Shown here in pieces: positions 26,088 through 36,072 of a DNA stretch of 64,000 nucleotides (its first letter is position 1; the number at the start of each line of letters is the position of its first letter). The notes under the pieces are model-generated. The model did no database searches, had not been told where the DNA came from, and saw nothing but the letters and a program-made list of their open reading frames with translations. This stretch comes from Chitinophagaceae bacterium (GTDB taxonomy: Bacteria; Bacteroidota; Bacteroidia; Chitinophagales; Chitinophagaceae). The DNA is taken from positions 62,001 to 126,000 of the forward strand of contig JAMLGT010000001.1 in NCBI GenBank assembly GCA_023957755.1. Reading direction: 5' to 3'. Position numbers and translations under genes: made by a program.

Positions 26088-28208
26088 CTATGAAAAGAGT
26101 TGATACGTGATAAAGCTGGTACTGTAGGCGAGCAGGGTCATGTACAACAGCATAATCAACGGCCATTTCCAGGATTTGGTCTCTCTTCTGACAATGGCAA
26201 GAGTACTCATGCACTGCATGGCAAGCGCATAGAAAACAAGCAAAGACAGTCCCGCTGCAAGTGTATAAACCTTGCTGCCATCCGACCAGGTAGCTGCACT
26301 CATTTTTTCCCGCAGGGTAAGGCTGTTTTCGTCCGCATCGCTTCCTACAGAATAAAGCGTGGCCATCGTTCCTACGAAAACTTCCCTTGCTGCAAAAGAA
26401 GTAATCAGGGCTATCCCTATCTTCCAATCGTAACCAAGCGGGTGAATAACCGGTTCAATTGCATGACCCAGTCGGCCGGCAAATGAATTTTCGAGATATG
26501 CTGTCTGCCTTTCGTTCTCATACTCCTGAGTATTTGCAGGATCTGCTGAAATAAGTTGATCATATTTAGCCGTCACCGCCTGCATTTTCTGTCTGGGCCC
26601 ATAACTGCTCAAAGCCCAAAGTATCAGACTGATTACCATGATGACTTTCCCGGCATCTACTACAAAGATCTTTGCCTTTTCCACCATGGTGTGAAAAATA
26701 TTCTTCCAACGCGGGCCTCTGTACAGTGGTAATTCCAGAATAAAATAGCTCTTCTCCTTACTTCTTATAAACCACTTCATTACATACGCAGCAGCCAGAG
26801 CCATGAAAGTGCCCAGAAAATACATCAGCATCATTACCAACCCCTGAAGGCTGATAAAACCTAAGAATAGCTTATTGGGAATCACCAATGCAATTAACAC
26901 AGTATATACAGGAAGGCGGGCACTGCAGCTCATTAGCGGGGTCACCATGATAGTCAGCAGGCGCTCCTTCTTATTTTCAATACTCCGCGCACTCATGATC
27001 GCCGGTACTGCACATGCCAGTCCGCTAATCATAGGCATTACGCTCTTGCCATTAAGCCCTGCCTTCCGCATAACCTTATCTGTAAGGAAGCTGATTCTTG
27101 CCATGTAGCCCGTATCCTCCAGAAGAGTTATCAGGCCAAACAAGATCATGATTTGCGGTACAAAGACCACAATACCGCTTAGACCGGCAAGAATTCCGTT
27201 AATAAACAAGTCGGTCACCCATCCTGCCGGCAGGATACCCGAAAGCCAGCTTCCGGCTTTTGCGAATGTCCATTCAATCCCATCCATTGGGAATTGTGCA
27301 AATACAAAAATGCTCTGAAATATTACAAAGAGCACAGCCAGCATGATAAGATATCCCCAGAAACGATGTAGCAGTATGTTATCCAGCCGATGGGTAAACA
27401 TTTCCTTTTTCAGCGGGTCTTCTACTGCCACAGTCTGCTTCATTATCTCATTGATCCTGCCATACCGCCTCAGTATTTCCTCAGCCTGTGTTTTGGCGTG
27501 ATTAAAATTATGTTGCTGCTCTACACGCTCAATTGACTCCTGTTGTTCCTCCCTGAGGTTGAAATTCTCATGATTGATAAGATAGTGTATGGCATGATAG
27601 TTACTACTCCCGGGTACCAGTTGCTGCACTTCACTCACTGCCTGTGGTGCAAGCGATTTTACATCTATGAAATCTCTTGAAGCCTTCGCTTCGGAATGCT
27701 TCAGCGTTTGATCAATAGCCTTTTTCAATTGAGATATACCCTTGCCTTTACGGGGATTTACCGGCACAATGAGTACCCCCAACTCCCTTTCCAGCCCCGC
27801 AATGTCCACATTGGTTTTATTCTTCGCAGCAATATCCATCATGGTCAGAGCAATAACCATGGGCTTTTTCAAATCAATGATTTGTGAACAAAAAAGCAAA
27901 TTCCGCTTTAAGTTGCTTGCATCTGCGACCAATACAATCAGATCTGCTCTATTCTTTATATCCTGATCAATAAGTACTCTATAGGACACCCACTCATCTT
28001 CTTTTTTGGGATAAAGGCTATAGGTGCCGGGGAGGTCTATGACTTTTGCATGGACACTTTCAGATATTCGGGCAGCCCCGGTCTTCTTATCTACAGTGAC
28101 TCCGGGAAAATTCCCGACCCGCTGTTTAAGACCGGTTAGTGCATTAAACAGCGAACTCTTTCCACTATTGGGATTTCCTACGAGCGCGATATGGACAGAC
28201 TCTTTCAA
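26088..28208 (-). CDS. feoB: Ferrous iron transport protein B
   Basis: 706-residue inner-membrane Fe(II) transporter with an N-terminal cytoplasmic G domain. G-protein motifs: G1 GNPNSGKSS (11-19), switch region NFPGVTVDKKTG, G3 DLPGTYSLYP (58-67), G4-like TMMD. After a helical spacer come two Gate domains and the FeoB core with about eight to ten membrane segments (GLACAVPAIMSARSI, FAAREVFVGTMATLYSVG). Length is normal. No ATG begins the frame; the TTG at 28208 gives an N-terminus that fits the family. No feoA gene or fused FeoA domain is nearby. It is 52 bases upstream of the ROK operon on the same strand. Confidence 0.96.
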   Translation of the reverse strand: MKESVHIALVGNPNSGKSSLFNALTGLKQRVGNFPGVTVDKKTGAARISESVHAKVIDLPGTYSLYPKKEDEWVSYRVLIDQDIKNRADLIVLVADASNLKRNLLFCSQIIDLKKPMVIALTMMDIAAKNKTNVDIAGLERELGVLIVPVNPRKGKGISQLKKAIDQTLKHSEAKASRDFIDVKSLAPQAVSEVQQLVPGSSNYHAIHYLINHENFNLREEQQESIERVEQQHNFNHAKTQAEEILRRYGRINEIMKQTVAVEDPLKKEMFTHRLDNILLHRFWGYLIMLAVLFVIFQSIFVFAQFPMDGIEWTFAKAGSWLSGILPAGWVTDLFINGILAGLSGIVVFVPQIMILFGLITLLEDTGYMARISFLTDKVMRKAGLNGKSVMPMISGLACAVPAIMSARSIENKKERLLTIMVTPLMSCSARLPVYTVLIALVIPNKLFLGFISLQGLVMMLMYFLGTFMALAAAYVMKWFIRSKEKSYFILELPLYRGPRWKNIFHTMVEKAKIFVVDAGKVIMVISLILWALSSYGPRQKMQAVTAKYDQLISADPANTQEYENERQTAYLENSFAGRLGHAIEPVIHPLGYDWKIGIALITSFAAREVFVGTMATLYSVGSDADENSLTLREKMSAATWSDGSKVYTLAAGLSLLVFYALAMQCMSTLAIVRRETKSWKWPLIMLLYMTLLAYSTSFITYQLFS

Positions 28209-28221
28209 TTTAAAAAGCGCG

Positions 28222-28229
28222 TAAATATA
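28222..28229 (-). promoter_or_regulatory. Candidate -7 promoter box for feoB
   Basis: TATATTTA on the minus strand is one base off TAnnTTTG and sits 13 bases before the TTG start. No Fur box was recognised. Confidence 0.25.
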
Positions 28230-28300
28230 GAAGGTGAAGGTGGGGTGAGTTTACGAAATCGGGAAAGTGTAACGTATTTAACTCTTTATCAACTCTATAA

Positions 28301-28344
28301 AACAGACAGTAAATCTGATCTGATGAGCCCATTATCTGCCTGTT
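28301..28344 (-). terminator. Possible terminator after tyrS
   Basis: On the minus strand AACAGGCAG (28344-28336) can pair with CTGTCTGTT (28309-28301), with one G-U wobble, and TTTATAG follows. The 26-base loop is long, so this is a weak candidate. Confidence 0.3.
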
Positions 28345-28361
28345 AAATTATATTTCGTCCA

Positions 28362-29645
28362 TTAGTTTACTGTCAACAGGAAATAGTTCTTTTTCCCCTT
28401 CTGAATCAACAAGTACTTATTACTTAGTAACAACGAAGAGTCAATCTTCATACCTTCATCCAGCACTTTAGCCTTATTAAGAGAAACCCCTCCTGCTGTT
28501 ATCATCTTACGAGCTTCTCCTTTGCTTTTGAAGACTTCTCCATAAACCAAAATTGTGGTGAGATCCTGTTCCGTAAGCTGGCTTTGGGATACGCTAAACT
28601 GAGGAACGCCTTCCATGATCTGCAGAAATTGCTTTTCGGTAAGTGAGCGCAATGCGTTTTCGGTATCGTTTCCAAATAAAATCCTGGACGCTTCAATAGC
28701 AAAATCAAGGTCTTCCTGAGAATGCACAAAGCGGGTTACCTCTTCTGCAAGCTTATTTTGCAGAATTCTCTGATGTTCATTGCCTTTATGCCGGGCAGCC
28801 AAATCTGTAATCTCTTCCCGGGTCAGAAAGGTGAATATCTTCAGGAACCTTTCCGCGTCTTCGTCAGCAGTATTTAACCAGAACTGGTAAAAAGAGTAAG
28901 GAGAAGTTCGTGCTGCATCAATCCACACATTACCTTTCTCGCTTTTTCCAAATTTGTTCCCATCAGCCTTCTTTATGAGCGGGCTGGTAAAGGCATAGGC
29001 TTCCTTACCCGACTTTCTGCGCAGCAATTCCACTCCGGTAACAATATTTCCCCACTGATCGCTTCCTCCAAACTGTAGTTTGCAGTTTTGCTCATGGTAG
29101 AGCCTGTAAAAATCGTATCCCTGCATTAACTGGTAGCAGAACTCTGTGAAACTCATCCCATTATCACTCTCCAGCCTCTTTTTTACTGAATCTTTCGCCA
29201 TCATATAGTTCACTGTAATATGCTTACCGGTATCCCTTATAAAATCTAAAAACGATATTTCCCTGAACCAGTCATAGTTGTTTACCATTACGGCGCTATT
29301 AGGCTGATTTGAATCAAAATCAATAAACTTTGAAAGCTGCTTCCTTATTCCGGCCATGTTTCGGTCGAGGGTATCCCTGTCCAAAAGGTTTCGTTCCTCA
29401 CTTTTTCCGGTAGGGTCACCCACCATACCGGTAGCTCCTCCTATCAGTGCCACAGGTTTGTGTCCAAATCTCTGCAAATGCACCATTACCAGAATAGGGA
29501 CAAGGCTTCCAATGTGGAGGCTCTCTGCGGTAGGATCAAAACCCACATAACCGGCCGTTGACTCTTTAAGCAGTTGCTCCTCTGTTCCGGGGATTATATC
29601 ATGCAGAAGGCCGCGCCATCTCAGTTCTTCAATAACATTTTTCAT
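28362..29645 (-). CDS. tyrS: Tyrosine-tRNA ligase
   Basis: Class I aminoacyl-tRNA synthetase that charges tRNA-Tyr; 427 residues, the bacterial TyrRS length. The HIGH-like signature is HIGS (44-47) in PTAESLHIGSLVP. The tyrosine pocket shows QLMQGYDFYRLY and the class signature QFGGSDQWGNIVTG. The KMSKS-like loop is KFGKS (231-235). The C-terminal S4 RNA-binding domain (about 360-427) contains GEARKMITAGGVSLN. The ATG at 29645 is chosen because the upstream TTG at 29654 lies inside a TAATTTTG promoter-like box, which leaves only 6 bases between box and ATG. It is divergent from porV2. Confidence 0.97.
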   Translation of the reverse strand: MKNVIEELRWRGLLHDIIPGTEEQLLKESTAGYVGFDPTAESLHIGSLVPILVMVHLQRFGHKPVALIGGATGMVGDPTGKSEERNLLDRDTLDRNMAGIRKQLSKFIDFDSNQPNSAVMVNNYDWFREISFLDFIRDTGKHITVNYMMAKDSVKKRLESDNGMSFTEFCYQLMQGYDFYRLYHEQNCKLQFGGSDQWGNIVTGVELLRRKSGKEAYAFTSPLIKKADGNKFGKSEKGNVWIDAARTSPYSFYQFWLNTADEDAERFLKIFTFLTREEITDLAARHKGNEHQRILQNKLAEEVTRFVHSQEDLDFAIEASRILFGNDTENALRSLTEKQFLQIMEGVPQFSVSQSQLTEQDLTTILVYGEVFKSKGEARKMITAGGVSLNKAKVLDEGMKIDSSLLLSNKYLLIQKGKKNYFLLTVN

Positions 29646-29651
29646 GGGCTG

Positions 29652-29659
29652 CAAAATTA
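29652..29659 (-). promoter_or_regulatory. Candidate -7 promoter box for tyrS, very close to the ATG
   Basis: TAATTTTG on the minus strand matches TAnnTTTG exactly and ends 6 bases before the ATG, which predicts a leaderless or nearly leaderless message. Confidence 0.5.
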
Positions 29660-29845
29660 CGATACGAAAACATTATTCACCGCACTCTGTTACTTCTGAT
29701 AGCGTATTTTTCGGTCAAGGTTGTTATTTTTACGTATTTTTATTGGCTTCCTTAAAGAAAATGACAATATAACAAATCTGTACACGTTTTATTTTACGGC
29801 CACTTACACAGTAAAACTGATTTTTTTTAATTCTTTTCCGCGATT

Positions 29846-30955
29846 ATGAAATCTGCCATTGTCACTTATATAGCCATAGTATTGCTCGCTATACCATTGC
29901 TTTCTGAAGGCCAGTTCAGGAAATATTCGAACGAATTTCTCAATATCGGTGCAGGTGCAAGGGGATTAGCAATGGGTTCTGCTCAGGCCGCATCAGTTGA
30001 AGATGCCACAGCGGGATATTGGAACCCTGCAGCACTTGCCCGGGTGGAAGACTTTCCCTCTCTCAGCCTGATGCACGCCAGCTATTTCAGCAATATTGCC
30101 AATTACGAATTCGGAGCTTTGGCACTACCCATTAGTGGAAATAAGAGGACATTGGGGGTCTCTCTCCTCCGTTTTGGAGTGGACGACATTCCCAATACAC
30201 TCTTCCTGGTGGAACCTGACGGCAGTATAAACTATAATAATATTTCGAGCTTTTCTTCTGCAGACTGGGCCATGCTTCTTTCTTTCGCACAAAAAATACG
30301 CGACGAGGAAGACTTTAAAGCCTCCTTTGGAGTGAACACAAAAATTATCTATCGCAAGGTTGGCCAATTTGCCAATGCCTGGGGGTTCGGGCTGGATGCC
30401 GGATTTGCTATGAAGAAAGGGAACTGGAGTGCGGCAGCCGTTGTAAAAGATGTTTCTACCACATTTAATGCATGGTCGTTCCACTTTAACGAAAAGGAAA
30501 AAGAAGTACTATATCTGACAAAGAATGATATCCCGATAAAATCGAGCGAAATTACAGCCCCAAGGCTCACACTGGCTTCATCCTATCTTTTTCCCTTCAA
30601 TGAGTCATTCAAACTCCTTGTGGAAGGGGATCTGGACTTTACTTTCGACGGAAAAAGAAATACACTGATCCGAAGTAATCTCACCAGTGTAGATCCGCAT
30701 ATCGGACTAGAGGCTCAAATTAAGGATGCCTTTTTTATAAGAGCAGGACTCACTAATTTTCAGAAAGCACTTAAGGACGGCGATACAACCAATCAAAAGA
30801 GGGTGTGGATTTACCAACCAAGTCTGGGTGCAGGCTTCAAAGTTTCCAATATTGTGATCGATTATGCCTTTTCAAATCTGGCTAATCAATCTAATCCTTT
30901 ATATACTCACATATTTTCATTAAAAATACTGTTCGGTACAAAGAGTGAATACTAA
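29846..30955 (+). CDS. porV2: PorV/PorQ family outer-membrane barrel protein (PorV2 type)
   Basis: 369-residue outer-membrane beta-barrel of the FadL-like PorV/PorQ family, used by the type IX secretion system to carry cargo from the translocon to the sortase. A signal peptide (to about residue 22) is followed by the family opening FLNIGAGARGLAMGSAQAA and YWNPAALARV. The remainder alternates short polar and hydrophobic strands and ends in an aromatic-rich barrel strand. The next gene, 12 bases downstream, is a C25-peptidase PorU2-type protein, the pairing expected for PorV2-PorU2. It is not the canonical PorV by its N-terminal text. The role in T9SS is inferred from family and neighbour. Confidence 0.85.
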   Translation: MKSAIVTYIAIVLLAIPLLSEGQFRKYSNEFLNIGAGARGLAMGSAQAASVEDATAGYWNPAALARVEDFPSLSLMHASYFSNIANYEFGALALPISGNKRTLGVSLLRFGVDDIPNTLFLVEPDGSINYNNISSFSSADWAMLLSFAQKIRDEEDFKASFGVNTKIIYRKVGQFANAWGFGLDAGFAMKKGNWSAAAVVKDVSTTFNAWSFHFNEKEKEVLYLTKNDIPIKSSEITAPRLTLASSYLFPFNESFKLLVEGDLDFTFDGKRNTLIRSNLTSVDPHIGLEAQIKDAFFIRAGLTNFQKALKDGDTTNQKRVWIYQPSLGAGFKVSNIVIDYAFSNLANQSNPLYTHIFSLKILFGTKSEY

Positions 30956-30967
30956 TCAAGAGATTTT

Positions 30968-33900
30968 ATGAAGAGGAATTTCATACTCATATCACTGTTT
31001 TTATGGTCTATGGGAGCTATAAGCCAACCCTTTAACAATAGCTGGATTGATTATAGTAAACCTTACTATAAGTTTAATATTGTAAATGACGGTGTATATC
31101 GTATTTCACAAACAGTTCTGCAAAATGCAGGGCTGGGAAGTGTACCCGTAGAACAACTTCAACTATGGAGAAATGGTGTGGTAGAACCCTTTTATTCAAG
31201 TGTGGCATCAGGCCTGATGGGGGCCGGTGACTTTATCGAGATCTACGGTAAGCGCAACGATGGAAAGCCCGATAAGAAACTCTATACCAAACCAGAGTAT
31301 CAATTAACCGACTACCGTAGTATTGTCTCTGACACGGCATCTTATTTTTTAACAGTAACCCCATCAGGTGGTAGTCCGCGATTTACGGAAGGAGCCAACA
31401 ATGTTGCGGGGAATTCTCTTCCCGCCGAGGCTTACTTTATGAATACGAAAGGAATTTACTTCAATGAGCTGCTAAGTCCCGGCTTTGCCCAACCTGCCGG
31501 AGGGGTATATGTTTTCTCATCATCATACGAACAGGGTGAAGGGTGGGCCGGAAACCCTGTAGAACCATCCGGGCCCAGAATTTCTACATTGGGGAACCTG
31601 AACCTGTACATGAGCGGCCCGGCCGCATCCGTTACCTACGGCGTAGTTGGAAACGCTTTTAATACAAGAAGTGTAAAACTGCAATTAAACAATACCTATA
31701 TAGATGAGGTTTCATTGCCCTACTTTAACTTTTTAAGAAAGACAATAAGCAATATCCCCTTAACCGTCTTTACCAATCCTAACAATGCGGCCATGAGGTT
31801 TTATAATACCTCATCTGTACAATATGACAGATATAATCCCGTGTTTTGGGAACTAACTTATCCCAGTACTTTTAATTTTTCAAATCAAAAAGAATTCTCC
31901 TTTGAATTGCCGGCATCTGCACAGGGAAACTATCTGGAAATCACCAACTTCGATATGGGATCTGTCGCACCTGTCCTCTATGACTATACCGACATGAAAA
32001 GGTACACCGCAGATATAACCAGTACCCCGGGAAAAATTAAGTTCGCGTTACCACCGTCGCTGGCCTCTACACGAAAGTTCAGATTAGTAACACAGTCACC
32101 CACTGCGATTACAGCCGTTACTTCTATAAGGAAAAGAGAATTCATCAACTACGGATTGGCGGCTAATCAGGGCAACTATATAATAATATCGAACCCGGTT
32201 CTCTATACATCAACTTCGGGAAAAAATTATGTGGATGAATACAAACAATACAGAAACTCGGTAAAAGGAGGAGGATTTAATTCAATTGTCGTCGATATTA
32301 ATGAGATTTCTGATCAGTTTGCTTACGGAATTTCAAAACATCCTCTGGCAATAAAAGACTTTATTCAGTATGCAGCGGCAAATTTTAGTCCTGCTGCCAG
32401 ATATGTTTTCCTTATTGGCAGAGGTGTCATTTACGATGAATATGTCCGACTGAAAAACAGTACTTACAGAGATATGTTGAATCTTGTTCCCACTTTTGGC
32501 AGTCCGGGATCTGATATCCTTTTGTCCTCTCCTTACGGCATCTCTACCCCTACGATTCCTATTGGCAGGCTATCGGCTGTAAAAGGAGATGAGGTGGGCG
32601 ATTATCTTACCAAGGTAATGCAATATGAGGACGCACAACAGTCACAGATTTACGATATCAACGATCAGCTGTGGAAGAAAAATGTAGTGCAGATATCAGG
32701 TGGTAAGACAAGCGACGAAAACTTCGAATTCAGATCCTATATGAATGGCTACGCTAGTATTCTAAGCGACACAATGATGGGATCTAATGTAGAACTCTTT
32801 ACCAAAACATCTAATGTAGCTGTTCAGAACCTGTCAAGCAAACGGATTGAGGAGCTCTTCGAACAAGGTATCGGAATACTTGCTTACTTCGGCCACTCAT
32901 CAGCCAATACCCTGGAATACAACCTGGACGACCCTTCTTCCTATAACAATGCGGGGAAATATCCAATGTTTATTGTAAGTGGTTGTACTGCCGGAAACAC
33001 CTTTGTGTTTGACTCTACCCGGTTTATCTCAGGAAGTAAAACAATTTCAGAAAACTTTGTGCTTAGTCCGGAAAGGGGTAGTATTTCCTTTATGGCAAGT
33101 ACACACTATGGTATCGGCCCATACCTCAATGAATACAATAAGATGTTTTATAAACTCCTATCCACTACGCACTATGGTGGCGCAGTGGGGGATATAATGA
33201 AACAAACAATTAAGAACCTGAGAGGCGATGACCCCGGTCTTGGATTTTTCAGTCGTACTGATCTGGAAGAAATGAATCTCCAGGGAGACCCGGCAATAAA
33301 GTTTCATGCTACAACCAAGCCGGATTATGTAATTGAAAGCCCACAGATAAAGATCGATCCGGGCTTTATCTCTGTGTCTGAAAACAATTTTAAGGTAAAT
33401 GTCAAAGCGTTCAATCTGGGCAAAGCTATCAATGACTCTATCTCATTTGTATTAAAGCGGGTGTACCCTACCGGAAACACTGAAGAAATTACAAGAAAAA
33501 GAATTACAGGTATAAAATACGTCGATTCTCTTGAAGTACAAGTCCCGATCGTTTCCACGAGGGACAAGGGTTTAAATAAGATCATTGCAATCATAGACGA
33601 TGGTAACCTTGTGGATGAGATGTCAGAATCAAACAACTCTGTTACCAAAGAGTTTTATATCTACGAGGACGAAGCCCGGCCCTTTTATCCGGCAAACTAT
33701 GCAGTAATTGAAAATTCCGGTCAAAAACTCTTTGCCAGTACGGCAAACCCCCTGTCGCCTGCTAAACAATACGACTTTGAGCTTGATACCACCATGTTGT
33801 TCAATTCACCGTTTAAAATAGCAAGAAGTATCAACGCTCAGGGAGGTATATTGGAGTTTGACCCGGGAATTACCTATCAGGACAGCGTGGTGTACTACTG

Positions 33901-36022
33901 GAGGGTATCTATCAAACCTCAGTCAGGCCTTCCGGAAGATTACCATTGGCTTACCTCTTCATTCCAGTATATCCCAAACAGGACAGGATTTGCACAAGGG
34001 CACTACTATCAACACCTGAGCTCCGTAGCGTCCGACATCTTCCTGGATAGTTTAAGGTCGTGGGAATTCATAAAGAAAGAAAATTACATTTTTGCTAATT
34101 CAGGAGTTTACCCTACGGCAGCCACTCTTGGGTCCGAAATGCAGGTGAATATTAATGGTGCCACAAAAGCAGCTGCTGTTTGCACATTCGACGTACTGAC
34201 ATTTACAGTAATCGACCCCCTTTCTCTGGAACCCTGGATAAATACCACCGGGACTGGGAGGTTTGGAAGTCTGCCTGTTTGCCAGGAAACAAGAAAAGGA
34301 AACTTCGAATTTCCAAATTTAAACACTGTAGCTGGGAGGAAGACGGTAATGGACTTCATGGATACCATCCCAGACAATTTCTTTGTTGTGTTACGTTATA
34401 ACGCATTCTCTAACGGAAATTTTGTGTATGCTGACCAGTGGGCTGCTGATACCAGCATATACGGTTCGGGCATTAGCTTATATCATAAACTAAGAGAACA
34501 GGGCTTTTATAACATAGATTCATTCGACAGAAAACGCACTTTCATTTTCATGTTTAAGAAGAACTCTCAGGATTTCGAGCCCGGGATTGTATTCAGTGAA
34601 GGACTCTATGATAAGATTTCGATCAGAAAGGATTTCCTGCTTGAAGATACACTAGGCCTCATTACTTCCCCGGTATTCGGACCGTCCAAAGCATGGAAGT
34701 CCATGCACTGGCAGGGTAAGCAGTCTGACATGCCTGCAACGGATATCCCAACCGTTTCAATATGGGGTATTGATAAAGATGGCAACCAAATCCAACTTCT
34801 GACGGCAGACGAATCCCAAAAGGATGTGGACATTTCAGGCATAAGCGCAGCACAATACCCATACCTGCAGCTGAAGATGAAGAATATTGACAGGGTAAAC
34901 CTCACGCCCTATCAGCTAAACAAATGGATGGTACTTGGAGATGAGGTTCCCGAAGGTGCCCTGGCCCCTTCCATTTTCCTAAGCGCAAAAGACACGCTCA
35001 GACAGGGAGAGTTCCTGCAATTCGGAATCGCATTTAAAAATATCAGTTCCGCAGCATTTGATAGTATGAAAATTAACCTCACTGTCATCGATAACAAGAA
35101 CGTAACCCACGTACTTCCTATGACAAAAATGAAGCCGCTGATAAGTGGGGATACCATCAAACTTGTTTACAACTTTGATACAAAACTGTACCCGGGCACA
35201 AACACGCTGTTTGTCGACTTTAACCCTGATAATAACCAGCCGGAACAGACTCATTTCAATAACTTCCTTTATCACAACTTTTATGTGATCCCGGATAACT
35301 TTAACCCACTCATGGATGTGACCTTTGACGGAGTCCGCATATTGAACCGGGACATCGTTTCAGGAAAACCCCATATCGTAATCAAACTACAGGATGAAAG
35401 TGAGTTCTTGAAACTCCAGGACACTTCGCTGATAAAAGTAAAGGTGAAATTCCCTGATGGCACTCTGAAAGATTACTATTTTAATAGCGACACCCTGAAG
35501 TTCATACCGGCTACAGGAAATGGAAATACGGCAACCATAGAGTTCACTCCTGCATTTGACGCAGAAGACGACGATTATGAACTCTTTGTGACAGGAAAAG
35601 ATGCTGTAGGTAACGAAGCGGGAAAGACGGGATACCACGTGACCTTCCGGGTTATTGGCAAACCAATGATCTCAAATCTTCTGAACTACCCCAATCCATT
35701 CACCACCTCCACAGCTTTTGTTTTCACAATCACGGGATCTGAAGTGCCGCAAAATCTGAGGATACAAATTCTGACAGTAACGGGTAAGGTTGTGCGTGAA
35801 ATCACAAAAGAAGAACTTGGCCCGTTACACATAGGCAGAAACATTACAGAATACAAGTGGGACGGAACAGATACATACGGCCAGAAATTAGCCAATGGTG
35901 TATATCTGTACAGGGTACTCACTAATCTGAATGGAAGGAGAATGGATAAATTTACAGACAGGGACGAAAAAACAGAGCAGTATTTCAGAAAAGGATATGG
36001 AAAAATGTACCTGATGAGATAA
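30968..36022 (+). CDS. porU2: Giant C25 cysteine peptidase, PorU2-type T9SS sortase
   Basis: 1684-residue exported protein with a gingipain-like C25 domain, as in the T9SS sortase PorU that removes C-terminal sorting domains from cargo at the cell surface. A signal peptide (to about residue 20, GAISQ) precedes a beta-rich region. The C25 domain spans about 400-780 (IIISNPVLY to EMNLQGDPAIKFH). The catalytic pair is visible: His643 in YFGHSSANT and Cys673 in VSGCTAGNTF. After that come CARDB/Ig-like repeats (VNVKAFNLGKAINDS and others) and, at about 1575-1660, a FlgD-like Ig domain (NYPNPFTTSTAFVFTI, LANGVYLYRV). It is much longer than canonical PorU (about 1100-1200 residues), so the PorU2 label fits. 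It is cotranscribed with porV2; whether it processes the RHS protein encoded at 52-58 kb is unknown. Confidence 0.87.
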   Translation: MKRNFILISLFLWSMGAISQPFNNSWIDYSKPYYKFNIVNDGVYRISQTVLQNAGLGSVPVEQLQLWRNGVVEPFYSSVASGLMGAGDFIEIYGKRNDGKPDKKLYTKPEYQLTDYRSIVSDTASYFLTVTPSGGSPRFTEGANNVAGNSLPAEAYFMNTKGIYFNELLSPGFAQPAGGVYVFSSSYEQGEGWAGNPVEPSGPRISTLGNLNLYMSGPAASVTYGVVGNAFNTRSVKLQLNNTYIDEVSLPYFNFLRKTISNIPLTVFTNPNNAAMRFYNTSSVQYDRYNPVFWELTYPSTFNFSNQKEFSFELPASAQGNYLEITNFDMGSVAPVLYDYTDMKRYTADITSTPGKIKFALPPSLASTRKFRLVTQSPTAITAVTSIRKREFINYGLAANQGNYIIISNPVLYTSTSGKNYVDEYKQYRNSVKGGGFNSIVVDINEISDQFAYGISKHPLAIKDFIQYAAANFSPAARYVFLIGRGVIYDEYVRLKNSTYRDMLNLVPTFGSPGSDILLSSPYGISTPTIPIGRLSAVKGDEVGDYLTKVMQYEDAQQSQIYDINDQLWKKNVVQISGGKTSDENFEFRSYMNGYASILSDTMMGSNVELFTKTSNVAVQNLSSKRIEELFEQGIGILAYFGHSSANTLEYNLDDPSSYNNAGKYPMFIVSGCTAGNTFVFDSTRFISGSKTISENFVLSPERGSISFMASTHYGIGPYLNEYNKMFYKLLSTTHYGGAVGDIMKQTIKNLRGDDPGLGFFSRTDLEEMNLQGDPAIKFHATTKPDYVIESPQIKIDPGFISVSENNFKVNVKAFNLGKAINDSISFVLKRVYPTGNTEEITRKRITGIKYVDSLEVQVPIVSTRDKGLNKIIAIIDDGNLVDEMSESNNSVTKEFYIYEDEARPFYPANYAVIENSGQKLFASTANPLSPAKQYDFELDTTMLFNSPFKIARSINAQGGILEFDPGITYQDSVVYYWRVSIKPQSGLPEDYHWLTSSFQYIPNRTGFAQGHYYQHLSSVASDIFLDSLRSWEFIKKENYIFANSGVYPTAATLGSEMQVNINGATKAAAVCTFDVLTFTVIDPLSLEPWINTTGTGRFGSLPVCQETRKGNFEFPNLNTVAGRKTVMDFMDTIPDNFFVVLRYNAFSNGNFVYADQWAADTSIYGSGISLYHKLREQGFYNIDSFDRKRTFIFMFKKNSQDFEPGIVFSEGLYDKISIRKDFLLEDTLGLITSPVFGPSKAWKSMHWQGKQSDMPATDIPTVSIWGIDKDGNQIQLLTADESQKDVDISGISAAQYPYLQLKMKNIDRVNLTPYQLNKWMVLGDEVPEGALAPSIFLSAKDTLRQGEFLQFGIAFKNISSAAFDSMKINLTVIDNKNVTHVLPMTKMKPLISGDTIKLVYNFDTKLYPGTNTLFVDFNPDNNQPEQTHFNNFLYHNFYVIPDNFNPLMDVTFDGVRILNRDIVSGKPHIVIKLQDESEFLKLQDTSLIKVKVKFPDGTLKDYYFNSDTLKFIPATGNGNTATIEFTPAFDAEDDDYELFVTGKDAVGNEAGKTGYHVTFRVIGKPMISNLLNYPNPFTTSTAFVFTITGSEVPQNLRIQILTVTGKVVREITKEELGPLHIGRNITEYKWDGTDTYGQKLANGVYLYRVLTNLNGRRMDKFTDRDEKTEQYFRKGYGKMYLMR

Positions 36023-36072
36023 TCTCAATCAGATCGTTCCTTTATCTTTAGTCCTGATAATAACTCCTGAAA

